Origin: Deltaproteobacteria bacterium CG07_land_8_20_14_0_80_60_11
GTDB taxonomy: Bacteria > Desulfobacterota > Desulfobaccia > Desulfobaccales > 0-14-0-80-60-11
Direction of reading: 5' to 3'
Assembly (NCBI GenBank): GCA_002779455.1
Contig: PEWM01000269.1
Coordinates: 1-10,784, forward strand
DNA: 10,784 nt
Positions 5,561-10,784 of this stretch are shown in pieces. How positions within the stretch are numbered: position 1 is the first letter of the stretch; every line of letters begins with the position of its first letter. The translations under genes were made by a program, and so were the position numbers. The notes below the pieces were generated by a model. That model was not told the DNA's origin. It was given only the letters and a program-made list of their open reading frames with translations, and searched no databases.

Positions 5561-6043
5561 TCACGGCTTGGTGCGGAGATCTTCCTTATCAGGGGACGCG
5601 CCCCCGCCCCCCTGCCCTTCCAGCTCCGCCAGGCGTTTTTTGAGTTCCTGGTCCCGCTGCCAGCGAATGGAGACGTCCCGGATGATGGCCGCGGCCCCCA
5701 GGACCTCGCCGGCGTCGTCTTTGATCAGAGTGATGGTGAACTCCAGGGACAGGCGGACGCCATCCTTCCTTAAACCCGGCACCGCCAGGAGGTTGGCGGC
5801 GTACCGGCTCTCGCCCTTGGCCATCACCCGGCGAAACCCCTCGTTATGCCGGGCCCGCAGCGCCTCGGGGATGATCCGGTCGAGACCCTTACCCTCCATC
5901 TCGGCGGCCCGGTAGCCGAACATGGCCACGGCCCCGGCGTTCCAGAGGCGGATCAGGCCGTCTTGATCCGCAAAGATGACGGCGTCCCGGCTTTCCGAAA
6001 CAATGCGGCGGCAGAGCCAGTCCTGAGAATAGGTAGACTGCAT
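5561..6043 (-). CDS. Stand-alone PAS-domain sensor protein
   Basis: This is a single PAS domain of about 115 residues, followed by a short coiled-coil-like, charged tail and no output domain. Numbered from the chosen start, the ESRDAVIFADQDGLIRLWN segment (~17-35), the FGY at ~42-44 and IIPEALRARHNEGFRRVM (~57-74) are typical of PAS domains found in sensor kinases and cyclic-di-GMP proteins. The final KKRLAELEGQ stretch is probably a dimerising helix. No heme, FAD or Fe-S cysteine signature is evident, so the ligand is unknown. The start at 6043 has AAGGA ten bases upstream. An in-frame ATG at 6082 would add 13 residues (MAKGCISKKDIDD) but has no ribosome site. It may signal by protein-protein contact. 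An inverted repeat lies upstream at 6098-6146. Confidence 0.8.
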   Translation of the reverse strand: MQSTYSQDWLCRRIVSESRDAVIFADQDGLIRLWNAGAVAMFGYRAAEMEGKGLDRIIPEALRARHNEGFRRVMAKGESRYAANLLAVPGLRKDGVRLSLEFTITLIKDDAGEVLGAAAIIRDVSIRWQRDQELKKRLAELEGQGGGGASPDKEDLRTKP

Positions 6044-6097
6044 GTCGTCAATATCCTTTTTTGATATACACCCTTTGGCCATGAATGATACAGGGAA

Positions 6098-6146
6098 ATT
6101 TTCGGGGTCCCGGCCGGGCCGGACAATCGGGTGGCGGCCCGAAAAT
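6098..6146. repeat. Inverted repeat upstream of the PAS gene
   Basis: ATTTTCGGG (6098-6106) and CCCGAAAAT (6138-6146) are perfect 9-bp arms around a GC-rich 31-bp centre that can itself pair (GGCCGGGCC-type). It lies just upstream of the PAS protein start. It could be an operator, a leader hairpin or an upstream transcript end; the sequence alone does not decide. Confidence 0.4.
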
Positions 6147-6192
6147 GCCGGGGTGGTTAAAGCCCAGGATTTTACCCCCCTTTCGTAAAGCT

Positions 6193-6250
6193 AATCTTGA
6201 TGACCTCGTAAAAAGTTAATTCTGAACTTTTCACGAAACCATCAAAGATG
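6193..6250. repeat. Long imperfect hairpin repeat
   Basis: The inner arms CGTAAAAAGTT and AACTTTTCACG (one mismatch) flank a 7-nt loop. The outer arms ATCTTGATGACCTCG and CGAAACCATCAAAGAT extend the pairing to ~25 bp with a few mismatches. It is non-coding and lies in the gap between the PAS and usp genes. The symmetry suggests a dispersed MITE-like repeat. Apart from this, the 6098-6146 repeat and the usp terminator, the 6044-6389 gap holds nothing recognisable. Confidence 0.5.
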
Positions 6251-6331
6251 AGGTTAGACGGCAATCCCTTGACCACGGCCGGTGGGGGGTCACCTGAAGG
6301 CCAAGCCACCCCGCGCCAGGCTAAACGCAGA

Positions 6332-6359
6332 AACCCCTCCGGCCCCGGCCGGAGGGGTT
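6332..6359 (-). terminator. Hairpin terminator of the usp gene
   Basis: The arms AACCCCTCCGGCC (6332-6344) and GGCCGGAGGGGTT (6347-6359) are perfectly complementary over 13 bp, of which 11 or so can pair around the tight loop. It lies ~30 nt past the usp stop codon on the minus strand and is followed by TTTCTGCGTTT, a broken T-run. A Rho-independent terminator is the best reading, although the T-run is imperfect. Confidence 0.6.
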
Positions 6360-6389
6360 GAACACCATTACCTGCGGGTGAGATGAGTT

Positions 6390-6830
6390 TTAGGGATGGA
6401 TGGTCAGCACCGGGCAGGGGGCGCTTTTTACGACCTTGTTGGCGACGCTGCCGAAGATCGCCCGGTCCAGCCCCTTGCGGCCATGAGCGCCCATGATGAT
6501 CAAATCGACTTTTTCTTTCTGGACCAACGCCAAGATCTTTTCAGCCGGAGCCCCCAGTTCGACGCGGGTTTCCAGCTTGGGGAATTTTTTGAAAAATTCC
6601 TCCACCGCGGCCGCCATTCTTTTCCTGGCCGAGTTTACCGCTTGTTGCTGGAAATCCTCGATGTTGCCGTGGGGCACATAAAAGGTGGCGAAATGCGACA
6701 AATCTTGCGCCACAAACAGGACATACACCGTGGCGTCGAACTTATCCGCAAAGGTTTCGACCCAGGGTACCAGGGTTGCAAAGTTCGCAGCAAAATCAAT
6801 GGGGAAAAGGATTTTTCTAACCTGTTTCAT
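6390..6830 (-). CDS. Universal stress protein, UspA family
   Basis: This 146-residue single Usp domain is of normal family length. The start KILFPIDFAANF (6-17) carries the conserved beta-1 Asp12. The C-terminal nucleotide-binding motif G-x2-G-x9-G-S is complete (Gly114, Gly117, Gly127, Ser128), so it should be an ATP-binding member like MJ0577 rather than a non-binding UspA. It ends with APCPVLTIHP, the usual dimer strand. Usp proteins act in the cytoplasm in stress or growth-arrest responses, and their exact mechanism varies. The ATG at 6830 has GGGAGG eight bases upstream. The gene is a single unit, with a promoter at 6882-6910 and a terminator at 6332-6359, and it is transcribed divergently from the gcvH-like operon. 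Confidence 0.94.
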   Translation of the reverse strand: MKQVRKILFPIDFAANFATLVPWVETFADKFDATVYVLFVAQDLSHFATFYVPHGNIEDFQQQAVNSARKRMAAAVEEFFKKFPKLETRVELGAPAEKILALVQKEKVDLIIMGAHGRKGLDRAIFGSVANKVVKSAPCPVLTIHP

Positions 6831-6881
6831 CGAGCAAGCCTCCCTTCGGCAGTTCTGCTGGGGGATTGTGAAATTAAGAGT

Positions 6882-6910
6882 AAACTATTAAATGACCCCC
6901 AAATTGTCAA
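6882..6910 (-). promoter_or_regulatory. Putative promoter of the usp gene
   Basis: On the minus strand a perfect -35 TTGACA (6910-6905) is followed after 17 bp by a weak -10 TAGTTT (6887-6882). The leader would be ~45 nt. The -10 is poor, so an activator or alternative sigma factor may be involved. Confidence 0.4.
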
Positions 6911-6999
6911 GCTAAAAAGCCAGCCAGAAGCAAAGAGAAAAGGGGGGAACCAAATTAGCCCTAATAACCGATAGGATACAGATAAGTTGCAAAAAACCC

Positions 7000-7028
7000 T
7001 TGCCAAACCTTCTAGAGGTTATTATATT
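7000..7028 (+). promoter_or_regulatory. Sigma70-type promoter of the gcvH-like/resB/ccsA unit
   Basis: TTGCCA (7000-7005, 5 of 6) and TATATT (7023-7028, 5 of 6) are spaced by exactly 17 bp. The start site would be near 7035. That leaves only ~11 nt before a possible TTG start at 7046 but ~40 nt before the GTG at 7076, and so supports the GTG. Confidence 0.65.
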
Positions 7029-7075
7029 TCCCCAGCGTCTATCTCTTGGGGACAACAGACAATACGAAGAGTGGG

Positions 7076-7480
7076 GTGAGTACCATCGGTGAGATGCGCT
7101 TTAGCCAGGATCATTTCTGGGTCCGTCTGGATGATGAAACCCAGGCCACCATCGGCCTGACGGATTATCTGCAGGAGAAATTGGGGGAGATTTACCGGCT
7201 TCGACTGCCCGAGGAAGGAGAGGAGTTCATCAAGGATGAACCCTTCAGCATCATCGAAGCCAAGAACGGCCGGCGGGAATTGAAGGCCCCGATCTCCGGA
7301 GAGGTCATTGAAGTCAATTACGAGGCGGCGGAAGTGCCGGAAATCATCAATGAAGATCCCCTGACGGAAGGATGGCTGGTCAAGGTGGAGATGGCTTCCG
7401 GTCAGGAGTTCGACGACTTGTTCACCGCAGAGGAATATCAAGATCATTTGAGCGAAGCAGAAGATCTGGAAGAAGACTGA
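7076..7480 (+). CDS. Glycine-cleavage H-protein-like (lipoyl-domain) protein
   Basis: This 134-residue protein aligns along its length with GcvH. It has the N-terminal MRFSQDHFWVRLDDETQATI strand pair, IGLTDYLQEKLGEI, the lipoyl-hairpin region IIEAKNGRRELKAP, then SGEVIEVN and EGWLVKVE. From the GTG start, Lys63 of EAK falls near the lipoylated Lys of GcvH. However, the spacing from this Lys to the AP of the hairpin is one residue longer than in the usual ESVKAASDIYAP, so lipoylation is likely but not certain. The acidic tail (LSEAEDLEED) is unusual. GTG at 7076 fits the promoter distance; TTG at 7046 has no ribosome site. No gcvT, gcvP or lipoate ligase gene is nearby. Orphan H-like proteins are common in sulfur-metabolising anaerobes. 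The gene shares its direction and promoter with resB, 106 bp downstream. Confidence 0.82.
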   Translation: MSTIGEMRFSQDHFWVRLDDETQATIGLTDYLQEKLGEIYRLRLPEEGEEFIKDEPFSIIEAKNGRRELKAPISGEVIEVNYEAAEVPEIINEDPLTEGWLVKVEMASGQEFDDLFTAEEYQDHLSEAEDLEED

Positions 7481-7586
7481 GCCTCCACCCCGGTTATTTC
7501 AGGGTCATCCTCCTACCTCCAAGTTTTGCGGCCGGCGCCTGGCCCCATGAGGGCATGGCTGGGGAACCGCAATCACCGACGACTGC

Positions 7587-8960
7587 ATGTCTGCCACCCG
7601 GATTCATTCTAAACCCAAGTCATGGCTGTGGGGGACGTTGACCTCCATCCGTCTGACGGTCTTTCTCCTCCTGATTCTGGCCGCCGTGGCGGTCATCGGT
7701 ACCGTGGTACCCCAGAACCAGCCTCCGAACCAGTACTTCAGCCGTTTCGGTGAGGTCTGGGGCGAACTGCTCTGGCGGGGCGGCTTTACCCGCGTCTATT
7801 TCAGCCCCTGGTTTCTGGGGCCTATCAGCCTGCTGGCGGCGAATATCCTCGCCTGCGTAATCCACGGCCTGCCCCAGGCCGTAAAACGCACCTTGCAGCC
7901 GCTCACGGTTTCGGCCGCCCTCACCCTACCGGAACGGGGCCGGATTATCTGGCCGGCGGGAATCGATCCCCAGCCCCTCATCGCGGCCACCCTGAAACGG
8001 GAGTTGGGGCACTGCCGCCAAGAGACCCTCCCGGACCAGGAGATTTATCTCCTGGAACGGGGCCGCTGCCGCCCGGTGGGGCCTTACCTGATTCATGTGG
8101 CCCTCCTCTTGATCCTGGCCGGGGGCCTCATCGGCAAATTTGGGGGGGTGGACGGCCAGTTGGCCATCGACCAGGGGGAAGTGGCCGGCGCCTTTCAGGT
8201 GGCGCCCCGGGTGGAAAAGCCGCTTAATTTCCAGGTGCGCCTGGATAAATTCCAGGTTTCCTATTACGAACCGGGGGGCAGCCCCAAGGAATTCCGTTCG
8301 GACCTGACGTTCATGCAAGATGGCCGGGAAGTCTCCCGGGCTACCTGCCGGGTCAATGAGCCCGTGAGTTTCGGGGGGTTGACCTTCTACCAGTCCTCCT
8401 ACGGCGCTCAAGCCACCGGGCCGGTCCGCCTACAAGTTCAAAAAGGCGGCCTGAACCAAACCGTGGAAGTCGCTTATCGCCGCCCCGTGGACTTGGCCGG
8501 CGGGGAAGGGAAAGTCTGGCTGATGCAGGTTGACGGCAATCACCAGGGTTACGGACCAGCTGTTTTAATTGCATCCCAGGCTGGCGCCGATCATCCGATG
8601 GCTTTCTGGATATTCCAGAACCTTCCAGGCTTGGCAAAATCCCCTTACCATCCAGGTCTGGTTAAACAGCCAGGGGTTTACTCTTTCACCGTGGAGTCCA
8701 TCCCCTTCGGGTATTATTCCGTTTTCCAGGTGAAGCACGATCCCGGGGTGGGGTGGGTGTATGCCGGCTTTCTCCTGCTTTTGCCCGGACTCTACCTGGC
8801 CTTCTTCCGGCCGGTGGAGCGCTGGGCCCTGGTGTTGGCCAAAACCCCCCAAGGCACATGGCAGGGGCGCCTGCTGGGGGCCAGCCCCCGCCACCGGGAG
8901 GAATTCGCCGCCCGCCAGGAACGGCTCCTCACGGAGTTGAAGCGAGGGACTCAGTCATGA
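7587..8960 (+). CDS. resB: ResB/Ccs1-family cytochrome c biogenesis protein
   Basis: This 457-residue inner-membrane protein of System II cytochrome c maturation works with CcsA to export heme and attach it to CxxCH apocytochromes. It has the family layout: TM1 (~22-42) after the SIRLTVFLLL start, TM2 (~76-93), TM3 (~166-184, with His170 in YLIHVALLL), a large extracytoplasmic domain (~190-385) and TM4 (~389-407, preceded by His384). The conserved VNEPVSFGGLTFYQSSYG (256-273) marks the ResB domain. The length fits the family. The ATG at 7587 has no clear ribosome site, and no in-frame upstream start exists near it, so it may depend on the upstream H-like gene's transcript. Its TGA overlaps the ccsA ATG (ATGA at 8957-8960), which implies translational coupling. 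Confidence 0.93.
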   Translation: MSATRIHSKPKSWLWGTLTSIRLTVFLLLILAAVAVIGTVVPQNQPPNQYFSRFGEVWGELLWRGGFTRVYFSPWFLGPISLLAANILACVIHGLPQAVKRTLQPLTVSAALTLPERGRIIWPAGIDPQPLIAATLKRELGHCRQETLPDQEIYLLERGRCRPVGPYLIHVALLLILAGGLIGKFGGVDGQLAIDQGEVAGAFQVAPRVEKPLNFQVRLDKFQVSYYEPGGSPKEFRSDLTFMQDGREVSRATCRVNEPVSFGGLTFYQSSYGAQATGPVRLQVQKGGLNQTVEVAYRRPVDLAGGEGKVWLMQVDGNHQGYGPAVLIASQAGADHPMAFWIFQNLPGLAKSPYHPGLVKQPGVYSFTVESIPFGYYSVFQVKHDPGVGWVYAGFLLLLPGLYLAFFRPVERWALVLAKTPQGTWQGRLLGASPRHREEFAARQERLLTELKRGTQS

Positions 8961-9817
8961 TCAGCCAGGTTTTGGGCGCCGTCATGTTGATCTATCTCCT
9001 GGTGGCCATCCTGTTCCTGATGGCGGAGTTATGGTCGTCTGCCCGGCTTCAGGGTTTAGGCCGGATCGTGCTGTGGCTGGGACTGGGGCTTCATACCGGC
9101 GCGCTTACCGGGCGCTGGTGGAAATCCTACCACCTGGCCCTGGGCCACTCCCCCACCGCGGCGTTGGCCGGCAAACTGCAGATCATGATTATTCAGGCGC
9201 CGCTGTCCAACTTCTACGAGTCCCTGATCTTTTTCTCCTGGTGTCTGCCGGCCCTGGGCCTGTTGGCCTTTCGGCGCTACTTCAAGGGCTACCTGGGGGC
9301 CATGGTGGCGCTGCTCTCGACCCTCCTCCTGGCTTATGCCTCGTTTGGGGTAGACAGCCAGATCAAACCGTTGATGCCGGCTCTGAAGAGCAACTGGCTG
9401 CTCATCCACGTGGTAACGGCCTTCCTGGGCTACGCCGCCTTTGCCCTGGCCTTCGGGACCGCCATCCTCTACCTGTTCCAGGAACGGCGGCCCCGGCCAT
9501 CCCTGCCCCCCCTGCCCCTGCTGGACAGCCTCATCTACCGGACCACCGTCCTGGGATTTCTTATGCTGACCCTGGGAATCGCCACCGGGGCGGTGTGGGC
9601 CGAAACCGCCTGGGGCCGCTACTGGAGCTGGGACCCCAAGGAAACCTGGTCGCTGATCACCTGGTTCATTTACGCCGCCCTGCTCCACGCCCGGCATTTG
9701 AAAGGCTGGCACGGCCGCCGCATCGCCTGGCTGGCGGTGCTGGGATTCATGGCGGTCCTGTTCACCTACCTGGGCGTCAGCTTTCTCCTCACCGGCCTGC
9801 ACTCCTACCTCACCTGA
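8957..9817 (+). CDS. ccsA: CcsA-family cytochrome c heme-handling protein (System II)
   Basis: This 286-residue polytopic membrane protein has about eight hydrophobic helices. The periplasmic heme-binding WWD domain is clear: VWAETAWGRYWSWDPKETW (213-231). Candidate axial histidines are present: His46 in LGLHTG, His151 in LLIHVV and His244 in LLHARH. Together with ResB it forms the heme exporter/synthetase CcsBA. The ATG at 8957 overlaps the resB TGA by four bases and has GAGGGA seven bases upstream. The open frame continues 204 bp further upstream inside resB, but that part is not family-like and was excluded. It is the last gene of its operon. The next gene is convergent, and the hairpin at 9824-9857 separates them. 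Confidence 0.95.
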   Translation: MISQVLGAVMLIYLLVAILFLMAELWSSARLQGLGRIVLWLGLGLHTGALTGRWWKSYHLALGHSPTAALAGKLQIMIIQAPLSNFYESLIFFSWCLPALGLLAFRRYFKGYLGAMVALLSTLLLAYASFGVDSQIKPLMPALKSNWLLIHVVTAFLGYAAFALAFGTAILYLFQERRPRPSLPPLPLLDSLIYRTTVLGFLMLTLGIATGAVWAETAWGRYWSWDPKETWSLITWFIYAALLHARHLKGWHGRRIAWLAVLGFMAVLFTYLGVSFLLTGLHSYLT

Positions 9818-9857
9818 AAAAAGCAGGGGCTGAGAACGGAGAAATTCTCAACCCCTG
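9818..9857 (-). terminator. Intrinsic terminator of the zinc-ribbon gene
   Basis: On the minus strand, CAGGGG-TTGAGAA (9857-9845) pairs with TTCTCA-G-CCCCTG (9836-9824) over 12 bp with one mismatch and an 8-nt loop. CTTTTTT follows directly (9823-9818), which is a standard Rho-independent form. It lies ~40 nt after the stop of the 73-aa gene. Read on the plus strand, downstream of ccsA, the hairpin lacks a T-run but could still slow transcription. Confidence 0.75.
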
Positions 9858-9897
9858 GGGGAATGGAGATTTGTTGGTGGGTAAAGGTTTTACTGGA

Positions 9898-10119
9898 TCA
9901 CGCCGGCACTTTGCTGGGTTTACAGAGCAACTCCGGGGCAGTCGCCAGCCGCCCGCACTCACAGACATACTTCAAGTCTTCCATCTTGCCCTTGCAGTAA
10001 TGTTTGACGAGGGGCGATTTCTCGCCGCAGTAGGAGCAGGTGGTGGTTTCCGTCGAGGGCGCGCACAGATGGCCGGGGTCCTCCGCCACCGCCCCACAGG
10101 TTTTACAGGTGTGAGCCAT
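9898..10119 (-). CDS. Small Cys-rich zinc-ribbon-like protein with tandem CxxC-HxC units
   Basis: This 73-residue soluble protein has ten cysteines and two histidines in repeating units. Unit 1 is Cys5-x2-Cys8-x8-His17-x-Cys19. Unit 2 is Cys28-x2-Cys31-x8-His40-x-Cys42. Unit 3 is degenerate, with Cys53-x-Cys55 and Cys66. CG follows the second Cys in each unit (CGAVAED, CGEKSPL, CGRLATA), and the first and third units end in C-A/K-P-S. Each full unit can supply four ligands for one Zn2+ or another metal. No enzyme domain is present. The protein belongs to a type of short conserved hypothetical proteins in sulfate-reducer-like bacteria, and its function is unknown; metal binding or a nucleic-acid or protein contact is inferred. 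The ATG at 10119 has AAGGAGG four bases upstream. A promoter and a terminator make it a single-gene unit. Confidence 0.85.
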   Translation of the reverse strand: MAHTCKTCGAVAEDPGHLCAPSTETTTCSYCGEKSPLVKHYCKGKMEDLKYVCECGRLATAPELLCKPSKVPA

Positions 10120-10152
10120 AACTCCTCCTTCAGAAAGATAAGGTATGTGGAA

Positions 10153-10180
10153 AAAATAAGGTGTAAATAGCGCTTGTCAA
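10153..10180 (-). promoter_or_regulatory. Sigma70-type promoter of the zinc-ribbon gene
   Basis: On the minus strand a perfect -35 TTGACA (10180-10175) and -10 TATTTT (10158-10153, 4 of 6) are 16 bp apart. The leader would be ~27 nt, with a strong ribosome site. Confidence 0.5.
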
Positions 10181-10262
10181 TGGGTGGAGGTCCGCTTTTT
10201 TCATCCGGCCGGCAAGCCCCGCAGGCTACCGGTCATTCCAAAACCTCGGCTATGCAATTTAA

Positions 10263-10333
10263 TGTCATTCTGACCGCAGCAAGAATCTCGTATTTTAACA
10301 GACTTGAGATCCTTCACTTCGTTCAGGATGACA
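10263..10333. repeat. Dispersed inverted repeat of the TGTCATTCTGA type
   Basis: The left arm (10263-10289) begins TGTCATTCTGA and ends AATCTC. The right arm (10306-10333) begins GAGATCC and ends GGATGACA. The arms are complementary at about three quarters of positions around a short AT-rich centre. This arrangement (…AAGAATCTC … GAGATCCTTC…TTCAGGATGACA) matches a non-coding MITE-like repeat that recurs in many unrelated bacterial genomes. It lies between the LD-carboxypeptidase and zinc-ribbon genes and has no coding capacity. Confidence 0.7.
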
Positions 10334-10363
10334 GAAAAACTAGGTTTCGAAATAGCCTCTGGA

Positions 10364-10386
10364 TAAAACCAGCCCCCGAGAGGGGC
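10364..10386 (-). terminator. Likely terminator of the LD-carboxypeptidase gene
   Basis: On the minus strand GCCCC (10386-10382) pairs with GGGGC (10376-10372) around a 5-nt loop, followed by TGGTTTTA. It lies ~28 nt past the stop codon. The stem is short and the T-run brief, so this is a moderate call. Confidence 0.45.
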
Positions 10387-10414
10387 CTTTCCGCGTGGGA
10401 GACCGGCGAGAGGT

Positions 10415-10784
10415 TCAGGCTGACAGGGTCAAGGAGGCCGCGCCGCTGTCCAGGCGGGCCCACGCCCCCAGGGGCAGGGTGTGGTTGTCCGGCTGGTGGC
10501 CCACCGGCAGGCCCATGAGCACCGGCGCCTTCAGGGGCGCCAGGGCCGTGGTCAAGACCTCCAGCAGGCCGTCGTTGGACCCGCAGTGGGTAAACCCCCC
10601 CAGCACCACTCCCTTGACCCCATCCAGGACCCCGGCCAGGAGCAGGTGGTGGAGCATGCGGTCCAGGCGGTACAGCGCTTCGTTGTGATCCTCCAGGAAC
10701 AGCAGGTAACCCCGCATCTGCGGGGCATAGGGCGTGCCCACCAGGTGGCACAGAGTGGTGAGGTTGCCGCCGCCCAGGGGACCC
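10415..10784 (-). CDS. LD-carboxypeptidase (peptidase S66, LdcA/MccF family), C-terminal part
   Basis: The last 122 residues of a minus-strand gene are present; the start and roughly the first 180-200 residues lie beyond the right edge. The fragment shows GPLGGGNLTTLCHLVGTPY (1-19), LLFLEDHNEALYRLDRM (27-43) and MGLPVGHQPDNHTLPLG (90-106). These are hallmarks of the S66 family, which cleaves the terminal D-Ala from murein tetrapeptides in the cytoplasm during peptidoglycan recycling; MccF members cleave microcin C instead. In family terms Glu31 and His96 of the fragment would be the Glu and His of the Ser-Glu-His triad, with the nucleophilic Ser off the window. GTG at 10741 is in frame but is not the true start, because family sequence continues upstream of it. 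Confidence 0.9.
   Translation of the reverse strand, partial: GPLGGGNLTTLCHLVGTPYAPQMRGYLLFLEDHNEALYRLDRMLHHLLLAGVLDGVKGVVLGGFTHCGSNDGLLEVLTTALAPLKAPVLMGLPVGHQPDNHTLPLGAWARLDSGAASLTLSA

Noticed and set aside
7046..7075. TTG start for the H-like protein
   Set aside because: No ribosome site, only ~11 nt from the predicted transcription start, and ten residues beyond the family N-terminus.
8753..8956. Longer start for ccsA inside resB
   Set aside because: The extension is Pro/Gly-rich and lies wholly within resB. The ATGA overlap at 8957-8960 with a ribosome site gives the normal CcsA N-terminus.
9031..10170. 379-residue plus-strand open frame over ccsA and the zinc-ribbon gene
   Set aside because: It is a shadow frame: Pro/Gly/Arg-rich, no domain, and it overlaps two well-supported genes on both strands. 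High GC keeps it open.

Overview
The window looks like an ordinary chromosomal segment of a GC-rich, Gram-negative anaerobe, most likely a Desulfobacterota-type (sulfate-reducer-like) bacterium. The lineage call is an inference. It rests on the gene mix: System II cytochrome c maturation, an orphan H-protein, a B12-type radical SAM enzyme, a small Cys-rich protein, CorA with a Prx1-type peroxiredoxin, and many short GC-rich palindromic intergenic repeats. No phage, integrase, transposase, CRISPR array, tRNA or rRNA is visible.

Layout, left to right. (1) 21-1848: a minus-strand B12-binding radical SAM gene lies between two small non-coding repeat elements (21-151 and 1739-1848) with related ends. 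The left element supplies its stop codon. (2) 1962-2737: a minus-strand cold-shock unit made of a strong promoter, a ~150-nt structured leader that contains a terminator-like hairpin with nine Us, a 67-aa CspA-family protein, an intergenic hairpin, and a 96-aa RRM RNA-binding protein. (3) 2949-5448: a minus-strand run of corA, a peroxiredoxin and a YbhB/PEBP-like exported protein, with a promoter before corA and a possible start-less gene remnant (3520-3747) before the PEBP gene. (4) 5561-6043: a lone PAS-domain protein, minus strand. (5) 6332-6910: a single-domain universal stress protein, minus strand, with its own promoter and terminator. (6) 7000-9817: the only plus-strand unit. A strong sigma70-type promoter precedes an orphan GcvH-like protein, then resB and ccsA, which overlap by 4 nt and encode the System II cytochrome c heme-delivery and ligation pair. 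(7) 9824-10180: a minus-strand 73-aa protein built from tandem CxxC...HxC units, with a promoter and an intrinsic terminator. (8) 10263-10333: a dispersed-type inverted repeat. (9) 10415-10784: the C-terminal part of an LD-carboxypeptidase (S66 family) whose 5' end is off the window.

Functionally, most genes are housekeeping or stress-response: RNA chaperones, peroxide defence, Mg2+ transport, a Usp protein, murein recycling and cytochrome c assembly. The parts most worth a second look are the attenuator-like leader of the cold-shock gene, the repeat elements that bracket the radical SAM gene, the orphan H-protein linked to ResB/CcsA, the tandem CxxC-HxC mini-protein, and a short unannotated coding-like frame between the peroxiredoxin and PEBP genes.
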